A DNA stretch of 64,000 nt from Paraburkholderia monticola (GCF_001580545.1 NZ_LRBG01000004.1:1-64000); one strand, 5' to 3'. Numbered from the stretch's first letter, positions 53,921-63,679 are shown. Translations and numbers: made by a program. The notes: a model not told the origin generated them from the sequence alone.

Positions 53921-54921
53921 CGTGCGCCTCCATGGGTGTGAACGTTGGCGTCGCCGCTCAGGTTCAAGGGTTTGATGCAACGCACCCGCGCCACTTCGGC
54001 GTGGCCTTGCATCGGCGCGAGCGCCGGCCGCGCCTTCATGCAGTCGTCGACCACGTACTTGCAGCGCGGCGCGAACAGGCAGCCCTTGGGCCGGTCGTCG
54101 CGGCCCGGCACCATGCCCGGCAGCGCCGCGAGCCGCACGGCGCCCACGTTGTGCTCGGGAATCGCGGCCAGTAGCGCTTCCGTGTACGGATGATGCGGCG
54201 CGGCGAAGATGTCCGGCACCTTGTTCGTCTCGATCACCTCGCCCGCGTACATCACGGCGACGCGCTGCGCGACTTCGGAGACCACGGCCAGATCGTGCGA
54301 GATCAGCACGAGCGCCATGCCGCGTTCCTTCTGCAGGCGCATCAGCAGCTCCATGATCTGCGCCTGGATCGTCACGTCGAGCGCGGTGGTCGGCTCGTCG
54401 GCGATCAGCAGCTTCGGGTTGCAGGCGATCGCCATCGCGATCATCACGCGCTGGTTCATGCCGCCCGACATCTGATGCGGAAACGAGCCGATGCGGTTTT
54501 TCGCGTCCGGGATGCCGACCTGATCGAGCAGTTCGAGCGCGCGTTTGTCCAGCGCGGCGCCGCGCAGGCCTTCGTGCAGCTTCAGCACTTCCTTGATCTG
54601 ATAGCCGACCGTGTAGCTCGGATTCAGGCTCGTCAGCGCGTCCTGGAACACCATCGCGATGTCCTTGCCGATGATCTTGCGGCGTTCCTTCGCGGAGGCC
54701 TTCAACAGGTTCTTGCCGTCGAACGTGATTTCGTCGGCGGTGACCTTGCCGGGCGCGTCGATCAGGCCCATCAGCGCCATCATCGTCACGCTCTTGCCCG
54801 AGCCCGATTCGCCGACCACGCCGACCACTTCACCGGGCGCGACGTCGAGATTGATGCGGTCGACCGCCGGCAGGCCGCCGAAGTTGACCGCGAGATTGCG
54901 GATGGTCAGTAGAGTGCTCAT
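53917..54921 (-). CDS. dppD: Dipeptide/oligopeptide ABC transporter ATP-binding protein DppD
   Basis: This is a 334-residue ATPase. Walker A is [10 protein letters not shown], the Q-loop [13 protein letters not shown], the signature [14 protein letters not shown], Walker [13 protein letters not shown] and the switch LISHDLAVV. The C-terminal Cys motif ([15 protein letters not shown]) matches DppF. It starts 2 bp after the end of dppC, so the two permeases and two ATPases form one tightly packed unit. Confidence 0.94.
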   Translation of the reverse strand: MSTLLTIRNLAVNFGGLPAVDRINLDVAPGEVVGVVGESGSGKSVTMMALMGLIDAPGKVTADEITFDGKNLLKASAKERRKIIGKDIAMVFQDALTSLNPSYTVGYQIKEVLKLHEGLRGAALDKRALELLDQVGIPDAKNRIGSFPHQMSGGMNQRVMIAMAIACNPKLLIADEPTTALDVTIQAQIMELLMRLQKERGMALVLISHDLAVVSEVAQRVAVMYAGEVIETNKVPDIFAAPHHPYTEALLAAIPEHNVGAVRLAALPGMVPGRDDRPKGCLFAPRCKYVVDDCMKARPALAPMQGHAEVARVRCIKPLNLSGDANVHTHGGAR

Positions 54922-54923
54922 GG

Positions 54924-55841
54924 TCAGGCCATCCGTTTCAGTTTGGGGTCGAGCGCGTCGCGCAGCCCGTCGCCGAGCAGGTTGATCGCCAGCACCGAGA
55001 TCAGGATGGACAGGCCCGGCATCGTGACGATCCACCATGCGCTGTCGATGTAGTCGCGCGCCGACGCGAGCATCGCGCCCCACTCCGCCGACGGCGGTTG
55101 CACGCCGAGGCCGAGGAAGCCGAGCGCGGCGGCATCGAGAATCGCCGACGAAAAGCCCAGGGTGGCCTGCACGATCAGCGGCGCGGTGCAGTTCGGCAGC
55201 ACCTGCGAGAACATCAGTCGCAACGTGCTCGCACCCGCGACGCGCGAAGCGGTCACATACTCCTTCTGCAACTCGCCTTGCGCGGACGCGCGCGTCAGAC
55301 GCACATAGCCCGGCAGCGCGACGATCGCGATCGCGAACATCGTGTTGAGGAGACCCGGACCGATGATCGCGACGACCGCGACCGCGAGCAGCAGCGACGG
55401 CAGCGCGAGCAGCACGTCCATGATGCGCATGATCGGCGTGTCGGCCCATTTCTCGAAGAACGCGGCGACGAGGCCGAGCACGACGCCCGGAATCAGCGCG
55501 AGCACCACCGAGACAAAGCCGATCCAGAACGACAGCCGCGCGCCGTACATCAGACGCGAGAGGATGTCGCGGCCCGCTTCGTCGGTGCCGAGAATGAACT
55601 TCCAGTTGCCGCCGTCGAGCCATGCGGGCGGGATCTTCACCGAGTCGCGGTACTGTTCGATCGGGCTGTGCGGCGCGATCAGCGGCGCGAAGATCGCGAT
55701 AAAGACCAGCACCAGCACGATGATGCCCGCGCCGACCGCGCCGCGGTTGCGCGAGAAGTTCGCCCAGAATTCGCGCGCCGCGATGGCGCGGCCGCTCGGC
55801 GGGGTGACCGATTGGGGGACGGTGTTTTGAATGTCAGCCAT
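54924..55841 (-). CDS. dppC: Dipeptide/oligopeptide ABC transporter permease DppC
   Basis: This is a 305-residue inner-membrane protein with about six helices and an N-terminal cytoplasmic tail. It carries the OppC_N region ([19 protein letters not shown]), [20 protein letters not shown] and the EAA-type loop ([24 protein letters not shown]) that contacts the ATPases. It lies 6 bp downstream of dppB. Confidence 0.94.
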   Translation of the reverse strand: MADIQNTVPQSVTPPSGRAIAAREFWANFSRNRGAVGAGIIVLVLVFIAIFAPLIAPHSPIEQYRDSVKIPPAWLDGGNWKFILGTDEAGRDILSRLMYGARLSFWIGFVSVVLALIPGVVLGLVAAFFEKWADTPIMRIMDVLLALPSLLLAVAVVAIIGPGLLNTMFAIAIVALPGYVRLTRASAQGELQKEYVTASRVAGASTLRLMFSQVLPNCTAPLIVQATLGFSSAILDAAALGFLGLGVQPPSAEWGAMLASARDYIDSAWWIVTMPGLSILISVLAINLLGDGLRDALDPKLKRMA

Positions 55842-55847
55842 AGTGAT

Positions 55848-56858
55848 TTACCTCGTATGGCGAATGCGCGGGTTGAGCACGCCGTACAACAGATCGACGA
55901 CGAGGTTCACGACGATCACCAGCGTCGCGATCAGCAGGATGCCGCCCTGCACGACCGGATAGTCGCGCCGGCCGATCGCGTCGATCAGCCATTTGCCGAT
56001 GCCCGGCCATGAAAACAGCGTTTCGGTCAGCACCGCGCCCGCCAGCAGCGTACCGACCTGCAGACCGATCACCGTGACGACCGGAATCAGCGCATTGCGC
56101 AGCGCATGCACGACGATCACGCGGCCCGGCGACAAGCCCTTCGCGCGTGCGGTGCGGATGTAATCTTCGCGCAGCACTTCGAGCATCGACGAGCGTGTCA
56201 TGCGCGCGACGACCGCGAGCGGAATCGTGCCGAGCACGATCGCAGGCAGGATCAGATGGCTGAGCGCCGACTTGAACGCGCCTTCGTCGGTGGACATCAG
56301 CGAGTCGATCAGCATGAAGCCGGTCAGGTGCGGAATGTCGTATTCGACCGCGATGCGGCCCGACACCGGTGTCCAGCCGAGATCGACCGAGAAGAACATG
56401 ATGAGGATCAAGCCCCACCAGAAGATCGGCATCGAGTAGCCGGTCAACGCGGTGCCCATCACGCCGTGATCGATCACCGTGCCGCGCCTGAGTGCCGCGA
56501 ACACGCCCGCCGGCAGGCCGACGATCAGCGCGAACAGCATCGCGCAGATCGACAGCTCGACGGTGGCGGGAAAGCGCGCGAGGAATTCGCCCATCACGCT
56601 GGTGTTGGTGATGATCGAAGTACCGAGGTCACCGTGCATCGCGCGGCGGATGTAGTGGAAGTACTGCAGTGGCAGAGGCTCGTCGAGCCCGAGGCGGTGC
56701 ATCGCGGCCGCATGCATGGCCGGATCGACACCGCGCTCGCCCATCATGACTTCGATAGGGTCGCCCGGGATCAGGTGAATCAGCGCGAACGCGAGGATGG
56801 TGATGCCGATGAACGTCGGAATCACCATGCCGATGCGGCGCAAAACGAAGCGGAACAT
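55848..56858 (-). CDS. dppB: Dipeptide/oligopeptide ABC transporter permease DppB
   Basis: This is a 336-residue inner-membrane protein with about six helices. The N-terminus MFRFVLRRIGMVIPTFIGIT is typical of DppB. The EAA loop reads EDYIRTARAKGLSPGRVIVVHALRNALIP. ATG 56858 begins this conserved N-terminus. It follows the first substrate-binding protein gene across 154 bp containing a strong hairpin. Confidence 0.94.
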   Translation of the reverse strand: MFRFVLRRIGMVIPTFIGITILAFALIHLIPGDPIEVMMGERGVDPAMHAAAMHRLGLDEPLPLQYFHYIRRAMHGDLGTSIITNTSVMGEFLARFPATVELSICAMLFALIVGLPAGVFAALRRGTVIDHGVMGTALTGYSMPIFWWGLILIMFFSVDLGWTPVSGRIAVEYDIPHLTGFMLIDSLMSTDEGAFKSALSHLILPAIVLGTIPLAVVARMTRSSMLEVLREDYIRTARAKGLSPGRVIVVHALRNALIPVVTVIGLQVGTLLAGAVLTETLFSWPGIGKWLIDAIGRRDYPVVQGGILLIATLVIVVNLVVDLLYGVLNPRIRHTR

Positions 56859-56895
56859 GGTTCGCTCCCATGGTACTGGTGATGAAAAAGCGCAA

Positions 56896-56928
56896 CCGGC
56901 GACGAGGGCTCGTGACCCCGGTCGCCGG
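56896..56928 (-). other. Intercistronic hairpin between dppA and dppB
   Basis: An 8-bp perfect stem (CCGGCGAC with GTCGCCGG) has an inner 3-bp GGG/CCC pairing. On the minus strand a TTTTT run follows six bases later. In such importer operons a hairpin here typically protects the binding-protein mRNA or partly terminates, so the binding protein outnumbers the channel. Confidence 0.6.
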
Positions 56929-57012
56929 ACCATTTCGACCAGTTTTCTAACCGTGCGAAAAGCGTACTGTATTGCGGCGTACTGTGCGAACTTTACGAAT
57001 GGCTTGACCGAA

Positions 57013-58644
57013 TTACTTCACACTCACGCCGTCGAAGCGTGCGTAGCCGAGCGGTTCGATGCGCATGTCGACCACCTTCTTGCTGACCGGCTGATAGACG
57101 GTCGAGTGGGCGATCGGCGAGAACGGCAATTGCTGCGCGAAGATATGCTGCGCGTCGCCGTAGACCTTCGTGCGCGTCGGCACGTCCGACGTCGTGCGGC
57201 CCTTCTGGATCAGCTCTTCGAACGGCTTGTAGCACCACTTCGAGAAGTTGTTGCCGTTGACCGCCTCGCAGCCGAGCAGCGTGCCGAGCCAGTTGTCCGG
57301 ATCGCCGTTGTCGCCGGTCCAGCCGATCAGCATCGTGTCGTCTTCGCCCGCGTGCGCGCGCTTGATGTACTCACCCCACTCGTACGTGACGATCTTCGCC
57401 TTCACACCGATCTTCGCCCAGTCCGCCTGGATCATTTCCGCCATCAGGCGCGCGTTCGGGTTGTAGGCGCGTTGCACCGGCATCGCCCACAGCGTGATGT
57501 CGAAGCCGTTCGGGAAGCCGGCCTTCGAGAGCAGATCCTTGGCCTTGGCGGGATCGTACGAGGCGGCCGGCAGGCCCTTGACGAACGACCATTGCGTCGG
57601 CGGCATCGGGTTCGTGGCCAGTTGGCCCGCGCCCTGGTAGACCGAGTCGATGATCGCCTTCTTGTTGATCGCCATGTCGAGCGCCTGACGCACTTCGAGC
57701 TTGTCGACCGGCTTGTGCGTCACGTTGTACGCGAGGTAGCCGAGGTTGAAGCCCGGTTGCGACGGCATGTCGATATTCGGCTCGGCCTTCAGCGGCGCGA
57801 TATCGGCCGGGCGCGGATAGCTCATCACCTGGCATTCGTCGCGCTTGATCTTCTGCACGCGCACGCCGGCGTCCGGCGTAATCGAGAAGATCAGCTTCGA
57901 GATCTTGACCGCGTCCGGCTTCCAGTAATCCGGATTGCCGTCGAAGCGGATCGTCGCGTCCTTCGTGTAGCTGCGGAAGATGAACGGACCGGTGCCGACC
58001 GGGAACTGGTTGATGTCGGCGGCCTTGCCCGCCTTCAGCAACTGATCCGCATATTCAGCCGACAGGATCGACGCGTATTCCATCGCCAGATTCTGGATGA
58101 ACGGTGCGTTGACTTCCTTCAGCGTGAACTTGACCGTGTACGGGTCGACCTTCTCGACGCTCGTGATCAGCTTGTCGAGGCCCATGTCGGTGAAGTACGG
58201 GAACTGCACCGGATACGCCTTGCGGAACGGCTGGTTCGGGTCGAGCATGCGCTGGAACGAGAACACCACGTCGTCCGCGTTGAATTCGCGCGTCGGCTTG
58301 AAGAACGAGGTGGTCTGGAACTTCACGCCATGACGCAGATGGAACGTATAGGTCTTGCCGTCGGGCGAGACATCCCACTTCTCCGCGAGGCCCGGCTCGA
58401 CCTTGGTGCCGCCGCGCTCGAATTCGACGAGGCGGTTATAGACGGTGAACGTGTTGGCCGTGAAGTCGACGCCCGTCGTGTATTGGGCCGGATCGAAACC
58501 CGCGGGACTGCCTTCCGAGCAGTAAACGAGGGTTTTGTTCGGAATCCCAGCGGCCTGCGCGCTCGTGACGCCAAGCAGGGATGCCGCTGCGGCTGCGACG
58601 AGCGTAGTCACACGCGCGACGCGCAACAGATTGTTTTGCTTCAT
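57013..58644 (-). CDS. dppA: Dipeptide-type periplasmic substrate-binding protein 1
   Basis: This is a 543-residue SBP of cluster C (family 5). Signal peptide residues 1-31 (MKQNNLLRVARVTTLVAAAA..., cleaved at SAQA-AG). The mature part starts KTLVYCSEGSPAGFDPAQ, with DVVFSFQRML and GTGPFIFRSY segments, and two disulfide-type Cys pairs (KRDECQVM and GCEAVNGNNFSKWCYKP) as in DppA. It probably binds dipeptides, possibly haem or aminolevulinate as in E. coli. A GGAGG site precedes the ATG. Confidence 0.93.
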   Translation of the reverse strand: MKQNNLLRVARVTTLVAAAAASLLGVTSAQAAGIPNKTLVYCSEGSPAGFDPAQYTTGVDFTANTFTVYNRLVEFERGGTKVEPGLAEKWDVSPDGKTYTFHLRHGVKFQTTSFFKPTREFNADDVVFSFQRMLDPNQPFRKAYPVQFPYFTDMGLDKLITSVEKVDPYTVKFTLKEVNAPFIQNLAMEYASILSAEYADQLLKAGKAADINQFPVGTGPFIFRSYTKDATIRFDGNPDYWKPDAVKISKLIFSITPDAGVRVQKIKRDECQVMSYPRPADIAPLKAEPNIDMPSQPGFNLGYLAYNVTHKPVDKLEVRQALDMAINKKAIIDSVYQGAGQLATNPMPPTQWSFVKGLPAASYDPAKAKDLLSKAGFPNGFDITLWAMPVQRAYNPNARLMAEMIQADWAKIGVKAKIVTYEWGEYIKRAHAGEDDTMLIGWTGDNGDPDNWLGTLLGCEAVNGNNFSKWCYKPFEELIQKGRTTSDVPTRTKVYGDAQHIFAQQLPFSPIAHSTVYQPVSKKVVDMRIEPLGYARFDGVSVK

Positions 58645-58819
58645 GTTTCCTCCAGGTTCAGGGCCGGCTTGCGCCGGCGTAGCGGGATATTACTTGAGCT
58701 TGAGCCGGCCACCAAGCAGAGCAAAATCCCTCTGTTGACGATAGGAAACACTTAGTGCAAACGTTTTGCCGCGGTTTTGCATGCGCCGGGCAGGCCCATT
58801 GGGCCGCCCCGCGACAAAA

Positions 58820-58840
58820 GCGGCGCAAAAGTCGCGCCGC
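58820..58840 (-). other. Hairpins between the two dppA copies
   Basis: GCGGCGC (58820-58826) pairs with GCGCCGC (58834-58840) just after the stop of the upstream copy. A second hairpin at about 58789-58811 (GGGC-A-GGCCC with GGGCC-GCCC) follows it. There is no long T run, so partial termination or RNA protection is more likely than a full stop. Confidence 0.5.
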
Positions 58841-58846
58841 ATCCCC

Positions 58847-60505
58847 TTATTTCACGCCGACCTCCAGGAATTGCGTCGGCCCGAACGGGTCGATCTTGAA
58901 GCCCGTCACGTTCTTGCTGATCGGCTGATAGACGGTCGAATGGGCGATCGGCGTGAACGGCACCTGATCCTTGAAGATCTCCTGAGCCTGCGTGTAGGCC
59001 TTGGTGCGATCGGCCATGTTGGTGGTGCTGCGGCCCTGCTTGATCAGATCGTCGTAGGGCTTGTAGCACCACTTCGAGAAGTTGCTGCCGTTGACCGCGT
59101 CGCAGCCGAGCAACACCCCAAGCCAATTGTCAGGATCGCCGTAGTCGCCGGTCCAGCCGATCAGCATCGCCTGATGCTCGCCCGCGTGCGCACGGCGAAT
59201 GTACTCGCCCCACTCGTAGGTGGCGATATTCACCTTGACGCCGATCTTTGCCCAGTCCGACTGCAGCATTTCGGCCATCAGGCGCGCGTTCGGGTTATAC
59301 GGGCGCTGCACCGGCATCGCCCACAGCGTCAGCTCGAAGCCGTCGGGGTAGCCCGCCTGCTTCAGCAGCGCTTTCGCCTTGTCGGCGTCGTACGGTGCGT
59401 CCTTCAGGTTCTTGTCGTAGCCCCATTGCGTCGGCGGCATCGGGTTGGTCGCCGTCTGGCCCGCACCCTGGTAGACCGCCTCGATGATCGCCTTCTTGTT
59501 AACCGACATGTCGAGCGCGCGGCGCACGAGCACGTTGTCGAGCGGCTTCTTGGTCGTGTTGTAGGCGATATAGCCGAGGTTGAAGCCCACTTCGCTCGGC
59601 ATCGCGAGCGATGCATCCGTCTTCACGGTGGGGATGTCGGCGGGGCGCGGATACGCCATCACCTGACATTCGCCGCGCTTCAACTTTTGCAGGCGCACGG
59701 CCGGATCGACCGTGATCGCGAAGATCAGCTTGCCGACCTTCGCGACACCGGGCTTCCAATAGTCCGGATTGCCGTCGAAGCGGATCGTGTCGTCCTTCGT
59801 GTAGCTGCGGAAGATGAACGGACCGGTGCCGACCGGGTACTGGTTGATGTCGGACGCCTTGCCCGCTTTCAACAGCTGATCCGTGTATTCAGCCGACAGG
59901 ATCGACGCGAACGGCATCGCGATCTGCTGCAGGAACGGCGCGTCGACTTCCTTCAGCGTGAAGCGCACCGTGTACGGATCGACTTTCTCGATCTTCGCGA
60001 TGTTCTTCGCGAGGCCGAGGTCGTTGAAGTACGGGAAATTGACCGGATACGCCTTGCGGAACGGGTTCTCGGGATCGAGCATGCGCTCGTAGGTGAACAC
60101 GACGTCATCCGCGTTGAATTCGCGGGTGGGCTTGAAATACGACGTGGTCTGGAATTTGACGCCGCGGCGCAGATGGAACGTGTAGGTGAGGCCGTCGGGC
60201 GACACGTCCCACTTTTCGGCGAGACCCGGCTCGATGTCCGTGCTGCCATGCGCAAATTCGACCAGCCGGTTATAGACCGTGTACGAACCGGCGCTGAACT
60301 CCACGCTGGTCGTGTATTGCGCGGTGTCGAACCCCGCCGGACTACCTTCGGAGCAGAAGACCAGCGTCTTGTCCGGCAGCGAGGCCGCCTGCGACACCGC
60401 GGGCGCGAGGCCGCTCGTGGCAACCGCGAGCGCGGCGAGAGCCGGCACGCAGAACTGGTGAAGCGCGAACAGTCGGTGTGCCGCAGTCTTTCTTGTCACT
60501 GTCAT
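58847..60505 (-). CDS. Dipeptide-type periplasmic substrate-binding protein 2
   Basis: This is a 552-residue SBP that is a close tandem paralogue of the next one downstream. The blocks GSPAGFD, WDVSPDG, HLRRGVKFQTT, VGTGPFIFRSYTKDDTIRFD, YPRPADI, NPMPPTQW, HSTVYQPISK and the four cysteines are shared. The N-terminal signal is longer (MTVTRKTAAHRLFALHQFCV, then AALAVATSGLAPAVSQAA). Differences concentrate in the signal and a few surface stretches, so ligand preference may differ slightly. It is the first gene of the transporter unit, with a GGAGG site. Confidence 0.92.
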   Translation of the reverse strand: MTVTRKTAAHRLFALHQFCVPALAALAVATSGLAPAVSQAASLPDKTLVFCSEGSPAGFDTAQYTTSVEFSAGSYTVYNRLVEFAHGSTDIEPGLAEKWDVSPDGLTYTFHLRRGVKFQTTSYFKPTREFNADDVVFTYERMLDPENPFRKAYPVNFPYFNDLGLAKNIAKIEKVDPYTVRFTLKEVDAPFLQQIAMPFASILSAEYTDQLLKAGKASDINQYPVGTGPFIFRSYTKDDTIRFDGNPDYWKPGVAKVGKLIFAITVDPAVRLQKLKRGECQVMAYPRPADIPTVKTDASLAMPSEVGFNLGYIAYNTTKKPLDNVLVRRALDMSVNKKAIIEAVYQGAGQTATNPMPPTQWGYDKNLKDAPYDADKAKALLKQAGYPDGFELTLWAMPVQRPYNPNARLMAEMLQSDWAKIGVKVNIATYEWGEYIRRAHAGEHQAMLIGWTGDYGDPDNWLGVLLGCDAVNGSNFSKWCYKPYDDLIKQGRSTTNMADRTKAYTQAQEIFKDQVPFTPIAHSTVYQPISKNVTGFKIDPFGPTQFLEVGVK

Positions 60506-60627
60506 ATCGTCCTCCGCACAGCAGCCGGGTTAGCTGCATTTCGATGATAGACAGCGCAAAAATGTGCTTCAACAGGGACTTACCACGCTATTGGACGCGA
60601 ATATGAGACAAATTCCAGACTGGAACA

Positions 60628-60656
60628 AGCCGCGCGGCCATTGCGGCCGCGCGGCT
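60628..60656 (-). terminator. Strong hairpin after metF
   Basis: A perfect 12-bp G+C-rich stem (60628-60639 with 60645-60656) with a 5-nt loop lies 16 bp after the metF stop. On the minus strand it is followed by TTGTTCC rather than a clean T run. It separates the SAM-cycle operon from the dpp operon. Confidence 0.65.
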
Positions 60657-60671
60657 GGGCGGGCGTGACGG

Positions 60672-61502
60672 CTACGCGCCGAGCCGTTCGCAGATCGCCT
60701 TCGTCGACGCGGCGGCGTTCAGCGTATAGAAGTGCAGGCCCGGCACTTTTGCATCGACGAGCCGTTGACACAAATCCGTCACCACGTCGAGGCCGAACTC
60801 GCGGATCGACTCGCGGTCGTCACCGAAGCTCTCGAGCCGGCGCGCGATCCAGCGCGGCACTTCGGCGCCGCACATTTCGGAGAAGCGCATCAGCTGCGAG
60901 AAGTTCGTGATCGGCATGATGCCGGGCACGATCGGCACGTCGACGCCGAGCTGGCGCGCATCGTCGACGAAACGGAAATACGCGTCCGCGTTGAAGAAGT
61001 ACTGCGTGATCGCCGAGTTCGCGCCGGCCTTCACCTTGCGCGCGAAGTTCTCCAGATCGTGACGCGGCGAGCGCGCCTGCGGATGGTATTCCGGGTAGCC
61101 GGCCACCTCGATCCAGAACCAGTCGCCGAACTCGGCGCGGATGAAGCTGACGAGCTCCGACGCATAGCGCAGCTCGCCGACCGCGCCCATGCCCGAGGGC
61201 AGATCGCCGCGCAGCGCGACGATATGGCGGATGCCGTGCGCCCGGTACTCGTTGAGGATCGCACGCAGGCTTTCCTTCGACGAGCCGACACACGACAGAT
61301 GCGGCGCCGCCTCGAGCCCTTCCTTCGCCATGTCGACGACGGTATCGAGCGTGCCTTGTTGCGTCGAGCCGCCGGCGCCAAACGTGACGGACACGAACTT
61401 GGGCTTGAGCGGCACGAGTTGCGCGCGCGTCGCGCGCAGTTTGTCGACGCCTTCCTGCGTTTTCGGCGGGAAGAATTCGAATGAGAGTTCGATCGGATTC
61501 AT
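60672..61502 (-). CDS. metF: 5,10-Methylenetetrahydrofolate reductase
   Basis: This 276-residue FAD enzyme makes 5-methyl-THF for methionine synthesis. The TIM barrel begins at the N-terminus with IELSFEFFPPKT (catalytic Glu). Conserved blocks are VSVTFGAGGST, HIVALRGDLP, WIEVAGYPEYHP, ANSAITQYFFNAD and VPGIMPITNF. ATG 61502 is 2 bp after the stop of the holin-like gene. It is last of the ahcY, holin-like, metF operon, joining homocysteine production to its remethylation. Confidence 0.96.
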   Translation of the reverse strand: MNPIELSFEFFPPKTQEGVDKLRATRAQLVPLKPKFVSVTFGAGGSTQQGTLDTVVDMAKEGLEAAPHLSCVGSSKESLRAILNEYRAHGIRHIVALRGDLPSGMGAVGELRYASELVSFIRAEFGDWFWIEVAGYPEYHPQARSPRHDLENFARKVKAGANSAITQYFFNADAYFRFVDDARQLGVDVPIVPGIMPITNFSQLMRFSEMCGAEVPRWIARRLESFGDDRESIREFGLDVVTDLCQRLVDAKVPGLHFYTLNAAASTKAICERLGA

Positions 61503-61504
61503 AG

Positions 61505-61867
61505 TCAGAAGGCAGCCCCTAAACTGCGGTTGCCGAAAATGAGTGCGGACAGCAGCCACGACACGATGCTGTACAGGATCGAGCCGAAGAACGCCGACCA
61601 GAAGCCCGACACCTCGAAGCCCTTCAGCAGCGACGCGCACAGCCAGAAGCACAGCGCATTGACGACCAGAATGAAGAGTCCGAGCGTGAGGATCGTGACG
61701 GGCAGCGTCAGCAGGATCAGCACCGGCCGCAGCACCGCATTGATGAGGCCGAGCACGATCGCGACGATCAGCGCGGTGCCGAAGCTGCGGATATGGATCG
61801 ACGGAACGATGTAGGTGATGATCAGCAGCGCGAGCGCGTTGATGAGCCAGGTCAGCAGCACGGTCAT
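61505..61867 (-). CDS. Phage-holin-like (PF04020-type) membrane protein
   Basis: This is a 120-residue protein with four hydrophobic helices, starting directly with one (MTVLLTWLINALALLIITYI). It has the conserved VAIVLGLINAVLRPVLILLTLPVTILTLGLF block of the family called phage holin family IV or YvlD-like. No prophage genes are near. An AAGGAG site precedes the ATG. It sits between ahcY and metF with a 2-bp gap to metF. Its role in this operon is unknown; a small membrane transporter or envelope factor is possible. Confidence 0.85.
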   Translation of the reverse strand: MTVLLTWLINALALLIITYIVPSIHIRSFGTALIVAIVLGLINAVLRPVLILLTLPVTILTLGLFILVVNALCFWLCASLLKGFEVSGFWSAFFGSILYSIVSWLLSALIFGNRSLGAAF

Positions 61868-61936
61868 GTAGAGCTCCTTGTAAGCACCAGTGCGGAGAAG
61901 ATGTCCAGCAAACGAAAAACGACGCTGGTGAACAAA

Positions 61937-62019
61937 GCGGCGCATTGCGCGCCGCCCTGTGATCAGACCGTCAAGCGTTGAATTCCGCCCGCGCGAGCCG
62001 GTATCGACCCCGCGGGCGG
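61937..62019 (-). terminator. Two hairpins downstream of ahcY
   Basis: A 9-bp stem (CCGCCCGCG at 61985-61993 with CGCGGGCGG at 62011-62019) lies next to the ahcY stop. A second, GCGGCGC/GCGCCGC (61937-61955), has TTTGTTC after it on the minus strand. They could reduce read-through into the holin-like and metF genes, which follow on the same strand. Confidence 0.5.
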
Positions 62020-62027
62020 CCGCGTGC

Positions 62028-63446
62028 TTAGTAGCGGTAGTGATTCGGCTTGAACGGGCCGTTCTTGTCGACGCCGATGTAGCCGGCCTGCTCGTCCGAC
62101 AGCACGGTCAGGTTCGCACCGATGCGCGCCAGATGCAGACGCGCGACCTTCTCGTCGAGATGCTTCGGCAGCACGTACACCTTGTTCTCGTACTTCTTGC
62201 CCTGCGTGAACAGTTCGATCTGCGCGAGCGTCTGGTTCGTGAACGAGTTCGACATCACGAACGACGGATGGCCCGTCGCGCAGCCGAGGTTCACGAGGCG
62301 GCCTTCGGCCAGCAGGATCACGCGCTTGCCGTCCGGGAAAATGATGTGGTCGACTTGCGGCTTGATGTTTTCCCACGTGTACTGACGGGTCGACGCGACA
62401 TCGATTTCCGAGTCGAAGTGGCCGATGTTGCAGACGATCGCGTTATGACGCATCGCCTTCAGGTGGTCGTGGCTCAGCACATGGTAGTTGCCGGTCGCGG
62501 TCACGAAGATGTCGGCCTTGTCGGCCGCGTATTCCATCGTCACGACGCGGTAGCCTTCCATCGCGGCCTGCAGCGCGCAGATCGGATCGATTTCGGTGAC
62601 CCACACGGTCGCGCCCAGACCGCGCAGCGATTGCGCGCAGCCCTTGCCCACGTCGCCGTAACCGGCCACGACCGCGATCTTGCCCGCGATCATCACGTCG
62701 GTCGCGCGCTTGATGCCGTCGACGAGCGACTCACGGCAGCCGTACAGGTTGTCGAACTTCGACTTCGTGACCGAGTCGTTGACGTTGATGGCCGGGAACG
62801 GCAGGCGGCCTTCCTTTTCCATCTGGTACAGACGATGCACGCCGGTCGTGGTTTCTTCCGTGACGCCCTGGATGTGCGCGAGGCGCTTCGAGTACCACGT
62901 CGGGTCGATCTCGAGATGCGCGGCAATCGACTTGTACAGCGCGACTTCTTCCTCGTTGGTCGGCTTGGCGATCACCGAGCGGTCCTTCTCGGCCTTCGAG
63001 CCGAGAATCAGCAGCAGCGTCGCGTCGCCGCCGTCGTCGAGGATCATGTTGGCGAACTCGCCGTTCGGCCATTCGAAAATGCGGTGCGAGAACTCCCAGT
63101 ATTCGTCGAGCGATTCGCCCTTGAACGCGAATACCGGCGTGCCGGCTTGCGCGATCGCGGCAGCGGCGTGGTCCTGGGTCGAGAAGATGTTGCACGAGGC
63201 CCAGCGCACGTCGGCTCCGAGCGCGGTCAGCGTCTCGATCAGCACGCCGGTCTGGATCGTCATGTGCAGCGAACCTGCGATGCGCGCGCCCTTCAGCGGC
63301 TGCTGCGCCTTGTATTCGTCACGCGTTTGCATGAGGCCGGGCATTTCGGTCTCGGCGATCGTGAGTTCCTTGCGGCCCCAGCCGGCGAGCGACATGTCGG
63401 CAACAATGTAATCCTGCTTCTGGGAATCGATAACTGCGGCGTTCAT
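62028..63446 (-). CDS. ahcY: S-adenosylhomocysteine hydrolase
   Basis: This 472-residue NAD-dependent enzyme splits S-adenosylhomocysteine to adenosine and homocysteine, recycling the product of all SAM methylations. Family blocks are [17 protein letters not shown], the NAD loop [47 protein letters not shown] and the C-terminal FKPNHYRY (Lys/Tyr for NAD). It carries the ~40-residue insertion typical of the long bacterial form. ATG 63446 has an AAAGGAGG site. Expression is likely controlled by the SAH riboswitch upstream. Confidence 0.97.
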   Translation of the reverse strand: MNAAVIDSQKQDYIVADMSLAGWGRKELTIAETEMPGLMQTRDEYKAQQPLKGARIAGSLHMTIQTGVLIETLTALGADVRWASCNIFSTQDHAAAAIAQAGTPVFAFKGESLDEYWEFSHRIFEWPNGEFANMILDDGGDATLLLILGSKAEKDRSVIAKPTNEEEVALYKSIAAHLEIDPTWYSKRLAHIQGVTEETTTGVHRLYQMEKEGRLPFPAINVNDSVTKSKFDNLYGCRESLVDGIKRATDVMIAGKIAVVAGYGDVGKGCAQSLRGLGATVWVTEIDPICALQAAMEGYRVVTMEYAADKADIFVTATGNYHVLSHDHLKAMRHNAIVCNIGHFDSEIDVASTRQYTWENIKPQVDHIIFPDGKRVILLAEGRLVNLGCATGHPSFVMSNSFTNQTLAQIELFTQGKKYENKVYVLPKHLDEKVARLHLARIGANLTVLSDEQAGYIGVDKNGPFKPNHYRY

Positions 63447-63539
63447 CACGCCCTCCTTTCTAAGAAATTGACTAGAAATGTGACGTGAGCGCGGTTCGAG
63501 GCAGCGATCGGAAACGCACGATGCGCCTTCCATGCTGCC

Positions 63540-63616
63540 AATTGAAGCCTTCGAGCCTGGCGGGCGGCCGGCGAATGCGGATTCGCGGTACCCGTCGCAA
63601 CGCTCCTCGAAGACGA
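63540..63616 (-). promoter_or_regulatory. SAH riboswitch upstream of ahcY
   Basis: The minus-strand leader contains the conserved GAGGAGCGTTGCGAC block followed ~35 nt later by CCAGGCTCG, the hallmark of the S-adenosylhomocysteine riboswitch. P1 forms between 63606-63612 and 63549-63555 (CTTCGAG with CTCGAAG). An inner hairpin GCGAAT/ATTCGC lies between. A -10 hexamer TACAAT (63623-63628) would start the RNA only a few bases before P1. Known members switch ahcY on when SAH is high. The ~100 nt between aptamer and ATG hold the expression platform. Confidence 0.85.
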
Positions 63617-63679
63617 ACGGCGATTGTAGCAAATCGGGATGACTTCGGCGCACGTGGGACGGCGCCGGCGCACCCCCGC

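Noticed and set aside
56797..60547. Two very long plus-strand frames opposite the dppA copies
   Set aside because: Both mirror the paralogous binding-protein genes and look alike only because those genes are duplicated; composition is non-coding.
61505..61867. Prophage remnant, from the holin-like family name
   Set aside because: The family is common in bacterial chromosomes and the gene is embedded in the ahcY-metF operon with no other phage gene in the window.
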